The notes beneath the pieces were generated by a model, which saw only the letters and a list, made by a program, of their open reading frames with translations, had not been told where the DNA came from and did not search any database. A DNA stretch of 64,000 nucleotides from Lutjanus erythropterus (lineage: Eukaryota; Chordata; Actinopteri; Lutjaniformes; Lutjanidae), in NCBI GenBank assembly GCA_020091685.1, contig CM034593.1, positions 46,721,388 to 46,785,387 on the forward strand. The letters run 5' to 3'. Position 1 is the stretch's first letter; each line of letters opens with the position of its first letter. Positions 43,986-55,845 of this stretch are shown piece after piece. Made by a program: the position numbers and the translations under genes.

Positions 43986-45440
43986 TGGTAAGCCTGTCAC
44001 TGTAGGTACTCTCCATCAGCAATATATGTCATTTTGGAAATAACTGATAATCAATCTAGTCTGCCGTTTAGGTACGAGGATGGGGACATGTGCTGGAAAG
44101 GCATGATTGAATTTGTGTGTGTACTTTTGTAGCTTCTAACTAAACCTCTGTGGTTTGATGTTTAGTTTATCTCCTGTGTCGCTGTTCTGTTAGTACTGTA
44201 TTGCATCAAGGGACTTTTATTGTGAAAAACTTACAGGAAATTATTGTGTTTATCTACTGTTTTACAACTGCTCCAACTCTTTTCCTATCAGCTTTTTTTT
44301 TTGTTGCCAGGCAGCCACAGCATTTTTGACAAAATTCACAGATTTCTCAGCACCCACAGAATATTCAGTATTATGAATATGTTAACATGGAATATATCAA
44401 AAGAAAGAACAGATCCTCTAGTTTCAGACACAAAAGAATGTTTTGGTCAATTCTGATGGTTCTCTTCTTCTTCAAGTAACAAATTTTTGTCCTGTCATGA
44501 CCTGTCACAGCGTCCCCTACTGCCTGCCAGTGAAAACAGATATGATGGAATATCTTGTTGGTGACGGGGAAGCAGTTAGTATACACCTTAAAGCAGGTGC
44601 AAACGTAGCTGTGCTGGGCTGACGCACAAAGTCAAAGTGAGTTAAGCACTTGTGTGTGGACAGGAAAGGAGCAAAAGACGGAACCGACAGAGGCAACAAG
44701 CCTTTATTGCCTCCGCAGGAAAAGGAGCAAAAATTTGTGTGTCCACCTGGGAGTCATTATATTATTATACCCAGTCATACCTTTTTCCATTAAGGATAAT
44801 AGTCAGATGTTAGTGGATGATGGATCACTGATGGTTATTGTCCTACATAAAAACTGGCATACATACTGATAGATATATAAATAAATTTCATAAATGCATT
44901 AATCTCTCTGCCTGGTATTTGTCATGAGAGATACTAGAGTTTGGAAGTCAAAGCTCTAACATTTAAAATTCAGTTGTACAATGTATTTAAGCATATGTGT
45001 TATATGCTGCAGCCGATGGAGAAGCTTTGTGGATCTTCCTGTCAGCAGCGGGGTTACAGCAGGCCAGTTGACTGAAAACAAAAGCACGCAAGAGATTTAA
45101 GTGACCTCCTGGGACACAAACCTCCTGACTTTGGCAATATTTCTTGAATGGTAACATCTGGCTTAATGCTGTTAATGTGGCTCTGGAAAGCGAGGCCACC
45201 GTCCACGATGTCGTGTGGCGTGTGATGTGTGTGATACATGCCAGAGACAGCTGGGACAATATCAGTAAGATTTCCTGTCTGTTTGTGAGGACAGAGTTTT
45301 TTTTTGTTTTTTTTTAACACTACAATTTAACATTTTCAGGCTGCACCTCATTTCACAGACTTTATAAATCATATTTCACAGATTTATTGTGCCCTTTGTC
45401 TTTTAATGTTAAGACAAATTTCCTCACCATATAGCATCTA
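43986..45440. other. Mostly single-copy DNA
   Basis: No repeat recognised. An open minus-strand frame at 45054-45320 is unusually complex in amino-acid content (see findings) but has no family that I know. A T-rich run lies at 45297-45316. Confidence 0.4.
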
Positions 45441-45449
45441 TTGTGATAT

Positions 45450-45710
45450 ATTATCATCTCATTTGGTAACATCTATAATGCATTATAAACGCGTTCATAA
45501 GATGCATATGCATATAATTCACTATAAGGCTTTATAAAACTCTTTATAAAGGTTTAAAATATTTCACGACAAATAACAACAAGGTTATAAGCCAGTTATA
45601 AGACACAGAGATGTGCTTTAACATATCAAAACATATTATAAATTCTAAGTTCATGAAAATGAATAATGATCTTTAAGTAAAGTGACAGCTCAGTATTATT
45701 AGCAATTGTA
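45450..45710. mobile_element. Probable MITE of the CATTATAAA type
   Basis: TTTGGTAACATCTATAATGC, GCATTATAAACGCGTTCATA, AGGCTTTATAAAACTC, AAGGTTATAAGCCAGTTATA, CATATTATAAATTCTAAG and TTTAAGTAAAGTGACAG follow the order of a common fish element with GGTAACA...TAAAGTGTTACC ends. The ends are worn and the class is uncertain. Confidence 0.5.
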
Positions 45711-47319
45711 TGACACAATAACAATTATGAGCACTTATGAGCAGTATTTGCTGGCTGACAGTAAAAAAAAAGCTGTGTCAAGTCTTTATATCCCAAGTTA
45801 ATTTTTTTATTTGATCACAGTTTTATATATTATCACCTTTTCACAAGTAATAGGATTACTTGGAGAGCCCACAGCTGGCACTGAGAGTCACATTAAGACA
45901 GTCTGAGGGTTGTTTCACTTTTTCTGGCCTGTGGCACATTTTTAAGAAGATACACCCATACACAAGAATACTGCGATTCCACTCTGTATATTTTCAAATC
46001 AAAAATATGAATCATCTTTATAGCTGTTTTTTAACATTACTGCTCTCGGGCTGAATAATACAACAATGTACAAAAATAGAATCAGAAAAATGCCAGATCT
46101 TATTATGTGCAGCCTGTCAGAGGTGTAATATGTTTTGATAAGACTGGGAATGTATTGTGCCGTTTTATGTCTCTTATTAAAGGAGAAACGCAGATGGCTT
46201 CTAATTTTACTTCCTCAAAATTACACTCAAGATCTTCTTCTGCTTCTTTTAGTTACAGCTTGTCATTGTTAATTTACTTGAATGATTTTTACCGGAGTAT
46301 ATGAAATCTTTTTAGTTTACTGTGTTAAGTTAAAATATCAATTTTAGCACAAGCAAACAAACAAAAATTACACTGATGAAAACACTGAGATACAAAAAGC
46401 AGCATAGAGCGATGGAGACGTTTGTCCTTAAAACAGAAATTTGCACACGCTCTCAAAGAAGGAAATGATATCCTAGAAAATACAGGATGCTTCAGAGCTC
46501 TAGACTCATGTGCATTGAATTCTGAGCATTTCTGAGAAATTTACTCTTGGTTACTTACTGAAAACTGTAGTAGTTTAAAGTCACATTTTAGTCTTTTGGT
46601 CAAGATTTAGTGAGTGTAATTCAGTTTTTCTGTCCAATTTCTGTCTTCTCTGTCTTTCTCTAAACATAACCAAGTGTTTTTTGTGTCTAAACCTAAATAG
46701 ACATTAACCAATGATGTAGATATTTAGGGCAAAACATGATCATCATGATATTGATCATCATATATCTCACATACATATAATTTCCCCTCACCTCTCATTC
46801 CAGCTACAGGCAGCTGATTCAGAGCACCTCTGGCCAAAGAGAAACTTTAAAAACCCCACTGAAATATTGATTTAAAACAAAGTACACAGCTTTATACACC
46901 TGCTCGTACTTATTTATTTATGGAATTGTTTGTGATTTAATGCCACTTCAGTTTTATGAGTCTTTCGTGGGTGTTTATGTTGTTTGTGAGTTGCTGACCC
47001 AAATTCTTTTTTTTTTCTTTTTTTATCACCATGTGTAATACAATAAAGCTTTTTGAATGTTAAATATTTGTAGAATGGGTTAGTGTGTGTTTATAAGTTG
47101 TGGAAGAAATCATAAATGTTTTTTTTCAGAAGGAGTAGATGTTTACTGTCAGTTCTGTTAGATTTAACAGTCAGTTAACAGGGCCAGGCATGTAACATTT
47201 AGGAAATTAATTTAAGGGAATTAACATATATGTATGTACATATATAGTCAAATTAATTATATAACATAACATATATTCACCCTGACAGACACTGTGGGAT
47301 GGTGTGTTTTCAGGTTGTC
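45711..47319. other. Unannotated DNA
   Basis: A word like those at 43.2 and 43.9 kb (CTAAACATAACCAAGTGTTT, GTCTAAACCTAAA) occurs at about 46660-46695. An AATAAAGC polyadenylation-like word lies at about 47043. No exon supported. Confidence 0.4.
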
Positions 47320-48015
47320 AGAGAATTGGGAGAAATCATGTCCTCCCAAAGAAACCTTAAAAATGATAAATACCAACACTCTCATTCCAATTTTTTAGTG
47401 AAAATTATTTTTTTAAGGATTTATATGTGCAATTTATGAAATCTTTTGTCATTTTTTTTTTTTTTTTTTTTACATTTTCAAACTTGTTCTGTGCCAGAAA
47501 ACACTCTTGTCCTAGACAGGTATAAAAATGTGCTATTATAATCAGATGATCAAATGTTTTAACGTTTGATCCCAGATTTCCATCAACTGTGTTTTTACAA
47601 AAACATGATTTAATCAGAGTTAAAGAGGATTAAATATACCCTAAGGACCCCATCTCACTTTCTGGTTTAAAACAATGCAGGAATACTGCTCAAGCACTGG
47701 TAAACTTTCTATTTCTCAACAAGTTCATGAAATAATATTAATTAGATGTGTCTCAACCATAACATGTCAACTCTGTAGTCCTTCTAAATCAAAGATAAAT
47801 AAGAATTATGGTTTAAAAATGTGCATTTTGATTAGCATTAAGAGAACTCTGAGACACTTTAAAAAATAAAATAGCTGCTGTGAAATGAAAAAATTTAACT
47901 TTTTGTCAAAACTCCGTCAGATGGAAAATCTGGAAAATTTGGCCCATTACAAGGTTTAATAGCCAAGAGTTTGATCCTTTAAAATATATTTTTCCAGCAT
48001 AACTGAAGAGTAACC
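47320..48015 (+). repeat. Interspersed repeat family R2, copy 3
   Basis: Closely parallels 16930-17640: TTCTGTGCCAGAAAACACTC, AAAACATGATTTAATCAG, AATATACCCTAAGGACCCC, ACTGCTCAAGCACTGGTAAAC, given here as CTGCTCAAGCACTGGTAAAC, ATGTGTCTCAACCATAACAT, CTTCTAAATCAAAGATAAAT, ATTAGCATTAAGAGAACTC, TTACAAGGTTTAATAGCCAA and GAGTTTGATCC. A T21 run is at 47452-47472, where copy 1 has T26. Confidence 0.85.
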
Positions 48016-48199
48016 CCCCCGCCCCAAAATGCAATTCTTGTCACAATTTTGTCATGAAATAAAAGGATGTAAAAGAACACTCACTGTCAAAATTGACAAA
48101 ATTCACACATTCAAAAAATCTCTATGACATGATCTCATGTGTTTTCTATGGCATGACTTTCATATGTAACTCTTTATTATGATGATCATAGAGACACAC

Positions 48200-48225
48200 G
48201 CGTTCTGTCTGTCTGTCTCTCTCTG

Positions 48226-48287
<62 letters not shown>

Positions 48288-48768
48288 AGACACACACACA
48301 CGTATCTGCCTGCTGTGCTTATTAAATAGTTGGGTTTGCTAAGTAGTGGGGGACCCAGTGGCCTATCTGCTGATAAAAAGAAAACAGCAGCCGCACACAC
48401 ATGCATACACACACACAGTGACACACACACTGTCTAAGTTGCTGTCTATGCTAAGTATTGAGGGACTGTGGAAGGCTCTCAGCTCATAAAGTGAAAATGT
48501 AACAAGGCAGACAACACTCCATGTAATAACTCTGACGATCGGCCTGGCTTGCAGAACTGCACACCAGAGGGTTTGCGTGTGTGTGTGTGTGTGCACGTGT
48601 GTGTGTGTGTGTATGTGTGTGTGAGGGTTGATTGGCTGAGCGGGCTGGAAAGTGGCGGCGAGGGGGAAAGGCAGTCGTCTCACCTCAAACAGAGAAAATA
48701 AAGTAGGTTTTATGATTATTATTGGAATTCCCTATTCTGCTGCTGCTGAGGCTAAATGAGCGTGGCGT

Positions 48769-48806
<38 letters not shown>

Positions 48807-49330
48807 TGTTTTGAGTGTATATGCGTAAGATTTTGACACACACGCTCACTTTTACGCACTCTTACACACACACAGCATGCAGATGTGACACACACACACA
48901 CATTCACAGACCAATATTTTGAGAGTAAATGAGCACAGCTTATAACACACACACTGTTTCTCTCTCTCTCTCACACACACACACAGACCAATTTTTTGAG
49001 TGTAAATGAGCCGAGCTTATGACAAGCAGCAGAGACATTCACTGGAGACAATTACCATTCCTTAGTGTCTAAAGGACGCCACACACACTAACACAAAAAC
49101 AACACACATACAGTGTAATGCATGCACATACACTGCCACACACTACTACACACTACCACACACACAAGATCTCTCCCTCGCTGTGCTGACAGGACTGTCC
49201 GTAGTGGGCCTTTGTTAGTTCTGGTTGGGCAGCCTTATTTATTGTGCATGTGTGTGTGTGTGTGCGTGCACATATGTGTGTGTTATTTATACATCAACAA
49301 CCTTTGTGAATCCTGACAGTGACTTTCACA
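48200..49330. repeat. CA/GT microsatellite cluster with repeated interspersed modules
   Basis: (TCTC)n then (CA)n at 48206-48303, (GT)n at 48577-48623, (CA)n at 48774-48803 and shorter runs to 49290. Between them two kinds of module recur. One is GCTAAGTA-TG-GGGAC...CATAAA (48338-48378 and 48450-48490). The other is CAGACCAAT-TTTTGAG and GTAAATGAGC-AGCTTAT (48908-48945; 48986-49022; a worn form at 48752-48775). All frames here, on both strands, are simple-repeat artefacts. Confidence 0.8.
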
Positions 49331-50618
49331 GCCTACAGGCCTGTTGTATTTTCAATGAGCCAATTTCTATCATTATATTTTATTATTGCATTTACATCAT
49401 GATAATTAATTACAAACAATAATTTAAGAACATGATTTCACTTTATTTTTCATAATATTATTTTTATGTATTCTATTCCTCCTTCTCTTTTTTGTGCAGC
49501 ATCGTAATCCACAGAATCCAACATGTAGGAATCTCATTAAATTTAAATATAATTTTCATAAAGTCTAGAAATCAATCTGCTGCTGTTATTAATGATGTAA
49601 CCATGTGTGCAGGGAATAAAAGTACACACATGTTAGTATGTGAAAAATAAATAGAGTGACACTCATTTCATTTCCCACAATAAATTTAAAAAAAAAAGAA
49701 CAGCAAGTGACAACATATACAGTGTTAGAATTTTGTTTTATACAATTTTATTATTTTTCCATGAATTTAAAAAAGGTGGTTGAAGCAGAATTGAATGCAA
49801 TCATTAATTTTAACTCCATGAACAAACAATTGTCTTGTACAGACTGTAAGCATCCTGTAACTGTGTGCAGTACATAATGAGCAGTATTTTAAAGTGTCTG
49901 TTGTATGTAATGTAGGTAATGTGCTGTTTGTGTTTTGTTTCTCCTGCCCAGTGTCTGAGGATGAAAATCATCTTTTAGCTGTTTCTCTATATAATGCATC
50001 ACATTTAAAGTACTGAACTTAATGTTTATTATACATGGTCCCTGTAAAAGAGAAACCTCTTAAATAAATAAGGAAATTATATTGCAATTCAATAATTACT
50101 TATGTGAATTATTTTTCTTAAAATGGAAGTATTTGTAGTAAATGGATGTCTGTTAGTTGGAGGTGAGTTTTCAAGGCAGTGTGATGTTACTGTGACCTAA
50201 AACTGTGTTTTATGAAGAGAAGACAGAGGACTCATTTAAAATACACAGTGACTGATCAGATCATTCAACAGACACTTTAAAACAAATTATTACTGTATCA
50301 GACAGAATAGAAACAAGTTCAGATCAGTTTAGACTAAAATTAAGAAATTAAAGGGCCTCTTTTAAATTCATCTCTGAAACCCAAGTAAGAGAAAATAGTT
50401 TTATTTCAAGTTAGTGATCATAAAAATAACTGTAGGCTCTAATGAAGAGTCATAGGATGACAGGAGCATCACGTAACAATTGCACAAAAATGAGCTGGAG
50501 GCAAATCTGCAGATATCAGAAAATAAAAATGTATTTTTTTACCACACGCTATTGTTTCATGTCAAGTAAATCACCAAGGTGTTTTGGTATGTTTTTGCAA
50601 AGAACAAACAAACAAAAA

Positions 50619-50621
<3 letters not shown>
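49331..50621. other. Unannotated A/T-rich DNA
   Basis: Nothing recognised; the frames at 49656-49877 and 50442-50717 are not supported as exons. Confidence 0.4.

Positions 50622-50660
<39 letters not shown>
50622..50660 (+). repeat. (CA)n microsatellite
   Basis: Nineteen CA units preceded by an (AAAC)n-like lead. Confidence 0.96.
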
Positions 50661-50663
<3 letters not shown>

Positions 50664-51784
50664 CTGACTATATATGAACGTACCATTTCTAACAAAAATA
50701 AAAAATCACCATGTTAGCCATATTTTTTTAGAATTAAAAGGTACATAGAATTATTTTTTCATACCAAAGTATTTTTGTAAATTCATCATTCTGGACAAAT
50801 GTTTCTTCTGAATTCATTGCATTGCATTTTTATACTTTTATGCAAGTTTAATTAATAAAAAATGACAAAATTTAAAGGATGCAAACACAATCGTAGCAAA
50901 GGGTAAAAAAAAAAGAAAACGAAACAAAAAAAGATAAGGTTTTCTCAACCTCTTCCCAAGATGGTATCAGTACTGGACATTTAGTTTGCAACTCATCCTC
51001 TCCCGCTTGTCCTACTGGGAGGTAACATTTCCCACACTTATAAAGTGTAATTAAATCTCTCATCCCAAAGTCCTGAGATAAGCAACAGATTATCACACGC
51101 AGCACTAGTGAGTAAGTGAGTAAATTCAAATTACCAGCCCAAATGTTTTTGTCACCGTTTTGTTGTAGAGATTACGTCGCCTCTGGGGCTCATCTTATAT
51201 TCAAGGCTTAGACATTTACATGTTCACTGCAGCAGATGTTCTCTTTGAATGAACCTCATGTGTCACAGGCTCCGCTTGTTACTTCAAGAGACTGGTGTAT
51301 TATGGGTTGTTTGTAACTTTAATGATGCTATCTCTGTCTACAGTTTACCAGCTATAGTTAGTCAATCTCAAATTTCCCTGACAGCTCATATTATGTAATT
51401 CTTAGAACGTATATCCTGAAGTCTTTAGCATTTTGATATGACTCAGACAGAATCATCTGTCCAGCAGCTATACAACTACTTCAGTTAATCACTTTGTCAC
51501 TCTTTCACACACACAAACAAATTATCATAACATTTAAACACCGCTAAACTCCTGTTTGGAAATTGTACAATGTACAAATTATGGTATATAATATTCTTAC
51601 AGATGAAAATTCGTTTCTGGGTGTGATACTGGACCACAAAGTCTATGGGAAACCTCATATAGCATCATTGGGAAAACTGCACACTCAGTATTATTCACTT
51701 GAAAAATGTAAACTTACTGTAAAGTATCAAGAAAACATTAATGAGCAGTTTTAAAGTCAAATGTATTGAAATACATGGTGGAAT
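50661..51784. other. Unannotated DNA
   Basis: No coding or repeat signal recognised. Confidence 0.4.
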
Positions 51785-52245
51785 TTAAAGGGATAGTTCA
51801 CCCAAAAATGAAAATTCAGTTATTATCTACTCACCCTCATGCCGATTGAGGTTTGTTTCACAGGAAAACAGTGTTGCGGCACCTCCCAGTCAATGGAAGT
51901 GAATGGTGACCAGTTTTCAAACATAAAAAAACAACTGAAAAAAAACATAAAATGCCTCCATATAGTGAAGATTCAGGCTAAAAACATGGTGTAAATAACT
52001 TTTTTTTAGTCAACTTGGTATGTCGGGGCTTTAGGAGACTTGGGTTAAGCCAGATGAGCAATATGGAGGCATTTATTTTTTTATTCTGTTGTTTTTTCAC
52101 ATTTGAAAACTGGTCACCATTCACTTCCATTGACTGGGAGATTCTGCAAAACTGTTTTCCTGTGAAACTCCAGCAGTGTTTTGTGGACTAAAAAACTAAA
52201 CCCAACCTTCCATTGGCATGAGGGCGAGTAGATGGTAACGGAGAT
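51785..52245. mobile_element. Fold-back MITE, Angel-like, second copy
   Basis: The left end TTAAAGGGATAGTTCACCCA, AAAATTCAGTTATTATCTAC, TCACCCTCATGCCGATTG is mirrored at the right by CATTGGCATGAGGGCGAGTAG, given here as GGCATGAGGGCGAGTAGATG. Inner pairs: CACAGGAAAACAGTGTTGC against AACTGTTTTCCTGTG; CAATGGAAGTGAATGGTGAC against GTCACCATTCACTTCCATTG; AATGCCTCCATAT against ATATGGAGGCATT. The centre is at about 51990. The right end has lost its last ~25 bases. Same family as 21117-21647. Confidence 0.87.
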
Positions 52246-52397
52246 CAGCACTGGTGTCATACAAGACAAGATACTGACTTGGGACACCAAAATCGCATCA
52301 TCACAAAATGCCACTTATTTCTTATAAAATTTTATTAGTTATATAATTAATGTCACCGGGAGACAAAAAAGTTACAGTAGATGTTCATATTATGTAA

Positions 52398-52510
52398 AAC
52401 CAATTGTGGAAAGAGTACTAAATATCTGTTCTGAAGTAAAAGTACACCGTATTCTTCTCAAAAACTACTCAGAGTATTAGTTACTTTTTCATCATTTTTC
52501 TTGAAAATGC
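52398..52510 (+). mobile_element. hAT-like element H2 end fragment
   Basis: AATTGTGGAAAGAGTACTAA, CTGAAGTAAAAGTAC and CTCAGAGTATTAGTTACTTT match the left end type of the element at 61892-62808 and the fragment at 57013. Confidence 0.6.
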
Positions 52511-52714
52511 TAACAATGGATTAATAATTAATAGTTTCCTATTCTAACTATTATTTAACTATTATGAATAGTTTAGGTTACTAAGCCTCCTCATTTTCAG
52601 TTCTTTGGTCATTTTTTTTCCTCATTGTAAGTCCAAGTTGAATTTTCCTTATTCAACAATCAGTTCTACCAGACAAAAAAAATTTCAAAATATAACACAA
52701 AAATAGATTAATAC

Positions 52715-52800
52715 ATTTTTAATTGGTTCAAATTCTTAACGGAAATTAATCAATTAATGATGGATCGTTAACATCCTTACTCCAAATGTGTGTTTCGTTG
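52715..52800 (+). repeat. Dispersed repeat R4, copy 1
   Basis: TTGGTTCAAATTCTTAACGG, AAATTAATCAATTAATGATGG, given here as AATTAATCAATTAATGATG, and TTAACATCCTTACTCCAAAT recur at 61373-61441 with few changes. The AATTAATCGATTA words suggest a hAT-like terminus. Confidence 0.7.
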
Positions 52801-53465
52801 TATGTCTTTGTTTTTATTGGCCCGTTTGTGATTCAGTAATATCAAGTAAACTTTTATTTGTTTATTTCTAAGATGAGTCATTTTGACCCCATTCTAACAT
52901 TATATATAACTGAAATAAACTCTCAGTCTTTTAAACTTCAGCAGTTTTTAATGTTTGTCTGTTCCTGCACCCTGTACAGTGTTACTACACTGTATGATCA
53001 GCCATTTTCATATTTGTGAAGTATATTATTTTTAAACTTTTGTTTAAACCCACTTAATGTCCTACATGTTTTCAGTGTGTTCTGTCTTTTTAAACAATCT
53101 TTTGATACTTTCAGGTAATAATTACTTTTTTGCTTTGGGCATAATTTGAAATTTAAGGATTTGGTCAACTTTAAAATGATTCAGAGCCTTTGGTTTGATA
53201 AAAAAAAATAGTGAGTTTGTTGGCTCTATGTAGTTTTGTTCACAATTCTTATGGCTCTCTTTTGAAGAATGAAGCTTGGATTGCTATTTGATTTATGTGT
53301 TTACCCACACTTCCACACAATAAGTATTGTATAAAGGCAGTGTAAAGGAGCAGTATAAGGTGTACAGTGAGGCTTCTTTTAAAAGATCTTTAACTTTATA
53401 TAATATTGCAGGTGCTGTTTCAAGAGAGCCAAAGGTTATATTTAATGTAGATTTCTGCTATTAAT
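52801..53465. other. Unannotated A/T-rich DNA
   Basis: No coding or repeat signal recognised. Confidence 0.4.
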
Positions 53466-54163
53466 CAGTCCCTCTAGGATTTCATGGGCTTTTTCTGGGA
53501 ATGTTGGGGCCTAAAATGTCTGATTTCATGGCAGCTTTTCTAAAATATTGCTATGCACAAGTTTTTAGGCTTTTTCTTTGCAATGTTTGTCTCCAGTCTA
53601 TGGCAGTGCATCCACGTCAGAAAAAGAAAAATGGATGCATATCATGTTATCACGTGAAAAGTTTATGGTTATAACAAGATGATTTTCACGTTATAGCATG
53701 AGATTTATTTCCAGCATATTCCTTTTTTTTGGGGGGGGGGGGGGGGGATTGTTGCAGCCTATAATGTCTGATTTTACAGCAGCTCTTCTAAAAAAATGCA
53801 ATGCATGTTTCAACATTTTTAGGGCTTGTTTTTTTTTTGTTGCAATGACCCAATGTTTGTCTCTAGTCTATTTTTTTGCAATGAAGTTGCAAAACAAAGA
53901 AAAAATTGCAAAGCCATTACTCGATTATTCAAAGGCAACTTGTTGCAGGGGAGAATAAAACCAAACTCTTCTGAGTTCTGAGTGTTCTCAGTAACTTTAC
54001 CAAAAAGGTTCAGGAACTCGCAGGACGCGACAATGATTGGTTCTTTTTGCGGCGAAGTCGTGGAGTTTGGGCAAAATTGCAAGGATGCACAGAATTCACG
54101 GTCATTCGTTGAATTTTGCATGAACTGTCATGATTGCAACATCACAGCTTCCTGGAGGGACTG
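53466..54163. mobile_element. hAT-like element H6 with CAGTCCCTCYAGGA inverted ends, ~700 bp
   Basis: The left end CAGTCCCTCTAGGATTTCAT (53466) and right end CTTCCTGGAGGGACTG (to 54163) are inverted copies at 13 of 14 outer bases. The inside matches a common fish element: ATTGTTGCAGCC, GTCTGATTTTACAGCAG, TTTTTTTGCAATGAAGTTGC, ATAAAACCAAACTCTTCTGA, GACAATGATTGGTTCTTTTT and ATTCACGGTCATTCGTTG. The first 100 bp are present twice (see findings). I could not match an 8-bp target duplication. Frames on both strands here are not transposase. Confidence 0.8.
53723..53747 (+). repeat. T8-G17 homopolymer junction
   Basis: Eight T followed by 17 G, inside element H6 between its two duplicated segments. 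A G run this long can fold as a quadruplex. Confidence 0.95.
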
Positions 54164-54511
54164 ACTGATCCTCTCCGATTTTTGTGCTTGTTAGTTTTGG
54201 TCACTCTTGTTCAAACTTTTGCACTTATTTCACAGACCTGCACTCCGGATTTAATAAGAAAGCTTTTGTCAGTATTTGGCACAGGTTCTGTCTGCATGTG
54301 TACGCAGTATACTGCACTGTATGTATATTTATTCCTGCCTGTATCTGTGTGTGAGAGCATGTGACCGACACACATACCATTGAGCATAATACACTGTATA
54401 TTATGCTACACTGTCACGCACACACAAACACACAGACATCATCTAATTACACAGAGGACAAGGTGACAGGAGATGATACGTGGCTTAACAAATATTTGAG
54501 CTGTCACTGTG

Positions 54512-54513
<2 letters not shown>
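54164..54513. other. Unannotated DNA
   Basis: CA-containing but not a clean microsatellite; no exon supported. Confidence 0.4.
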
Positions 54514-54552
<39 letters not shown>

Positions 54553-54562
54553 CATGCATGCA
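54514..54562 (+). repeat. (AC)n passing into (TGCA)n
   Basis: AC repeats at 54514-54550 followed by three TGCA units. Confidence 0.96.
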
Positions 54563-55189
54563 CACACGCTGTGAATCACCTCTCTTACCTAATTGTGCCT
54601 GGAACGCCATGACAGTAAATGATAGCTGATTTAACAAATATTTACATTATTCCCCTCACCTCACACTCACACACACCATAAAAACACTTCAGGCCGACAA
54701 AACAGTGCCTTTCAGCTGGGCTCAGAACTGTGAATAAATCCATAGCAATGAGACACTTAGTCAAATTAACGTGTTGACTATAACTGCAGCAGATTGTATG
54801 GATGACAGAACAGCAGCGGCTCAAATCCGTTAGAAGAACTGTGGAAGTTTACACACAGTAAAAGTTTAAATGAAAAAAAAAAAAAAAAAACAAGGTTAAT
54901 ATGATTCTCTTTTTTTTTTAAAGGAAAGATTTCCCTGGGCTCTCCTTGAATACATTATTCACACCAGCTGCTTTAAGGTCGACTTGAGCTGATATTAGGA
55001 GCTTAGTTAAACAGCGATTATAATGAGTGATAATAGTGATATTTGATCTGAAATTATGTCATTAATTTTCTGCCCTTACAAAAAGTCATGTAAAAACTCA
55101 CATTTGGAATTCATGTGAAGATATGAAAATGTTTAATTATTTTATATCTGTGTGAACTTGTTAGCACACCATTACATTTGACAACATTT
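54563..55189. other. Unannotated DNA, possible conserved patch
   Basis: An A18 run lies at 54873-54890. The 54955-55075 stretch (AGCTGCTTTAAGGTCGACTT; GATTATAATGAG; GTCATTAATTTTC) is not repeat-like and could be regulatory, but nothing proves it. Confidence 0.35.
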
Positions 55190-55845
55190 GTTTCACAGGT
55201 TGAGATTTGTGTGCTTTTTTTCCCCTCTCTTTTGTTCTGCACAGTACTGTAGCTTTATGTGTTATTTATTTCACTTCATTTGTGTCAGGGTGCATATCAT
55301 ACTTATTAATCTTCATACATATTTCATTACCATATGGCATAATAGATTCTCATATACTCTTACTTTCTGTACACACTGTTAATCCTTCACATTTTTAATG
55401 TGTAATCACTCTGCAATTGATTGCATATTTACATTTTCTACTGTTAAATCATCTTCAGTGCAATATATATTTTTCAAACTGTAAATCATCAATGTGAAAT
55501 TTTTACTGCTTGTATTTTGTGCAATCCACTATGTCTCTCTGTACAGTCTTGTGATCAAAATGCTACACAGTGTGCGTATTACGACATGTGTGCATTGATC
55601 CTGCAGTTATTCATTAATATCCATATATCTGTATCAGTGAAAGATGTACATAGTCTTGAATTAATAGTTTGATAAATGTAATACTTTATATTTTGTATTT
55701 TTTTTTATTCTTTACTGTTTTTATCTTTTTTTTTGACAGTATTTGATGTATCACTCACTTTTTCTACCTGTATCATTTAGGGTGCTGTAACATGTCAGTT
55801 TCCCCGGTGTGGGATCAATAAAGTTTATTTTATCTTATTGCTTTT
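55190..55845 (+). mobile_element. LINE 3'-UTR, plus orientation
   Basis: A T-rich body ends in GTGCTGTAACATGTCAGTTT, CCCCGGTGTGGGATCAATAA and AGTTTATTTTATCTTATTGC. This is the standard fish LINE tail (AATTTCCCC-GTGTGGGATCAATAAAGT then TATCTTAT). No reverse transcriptase frame is kept; the frames at 55188-55398 are T-rich accidents. The 5' limit is estimated. Confidence 0.75.
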
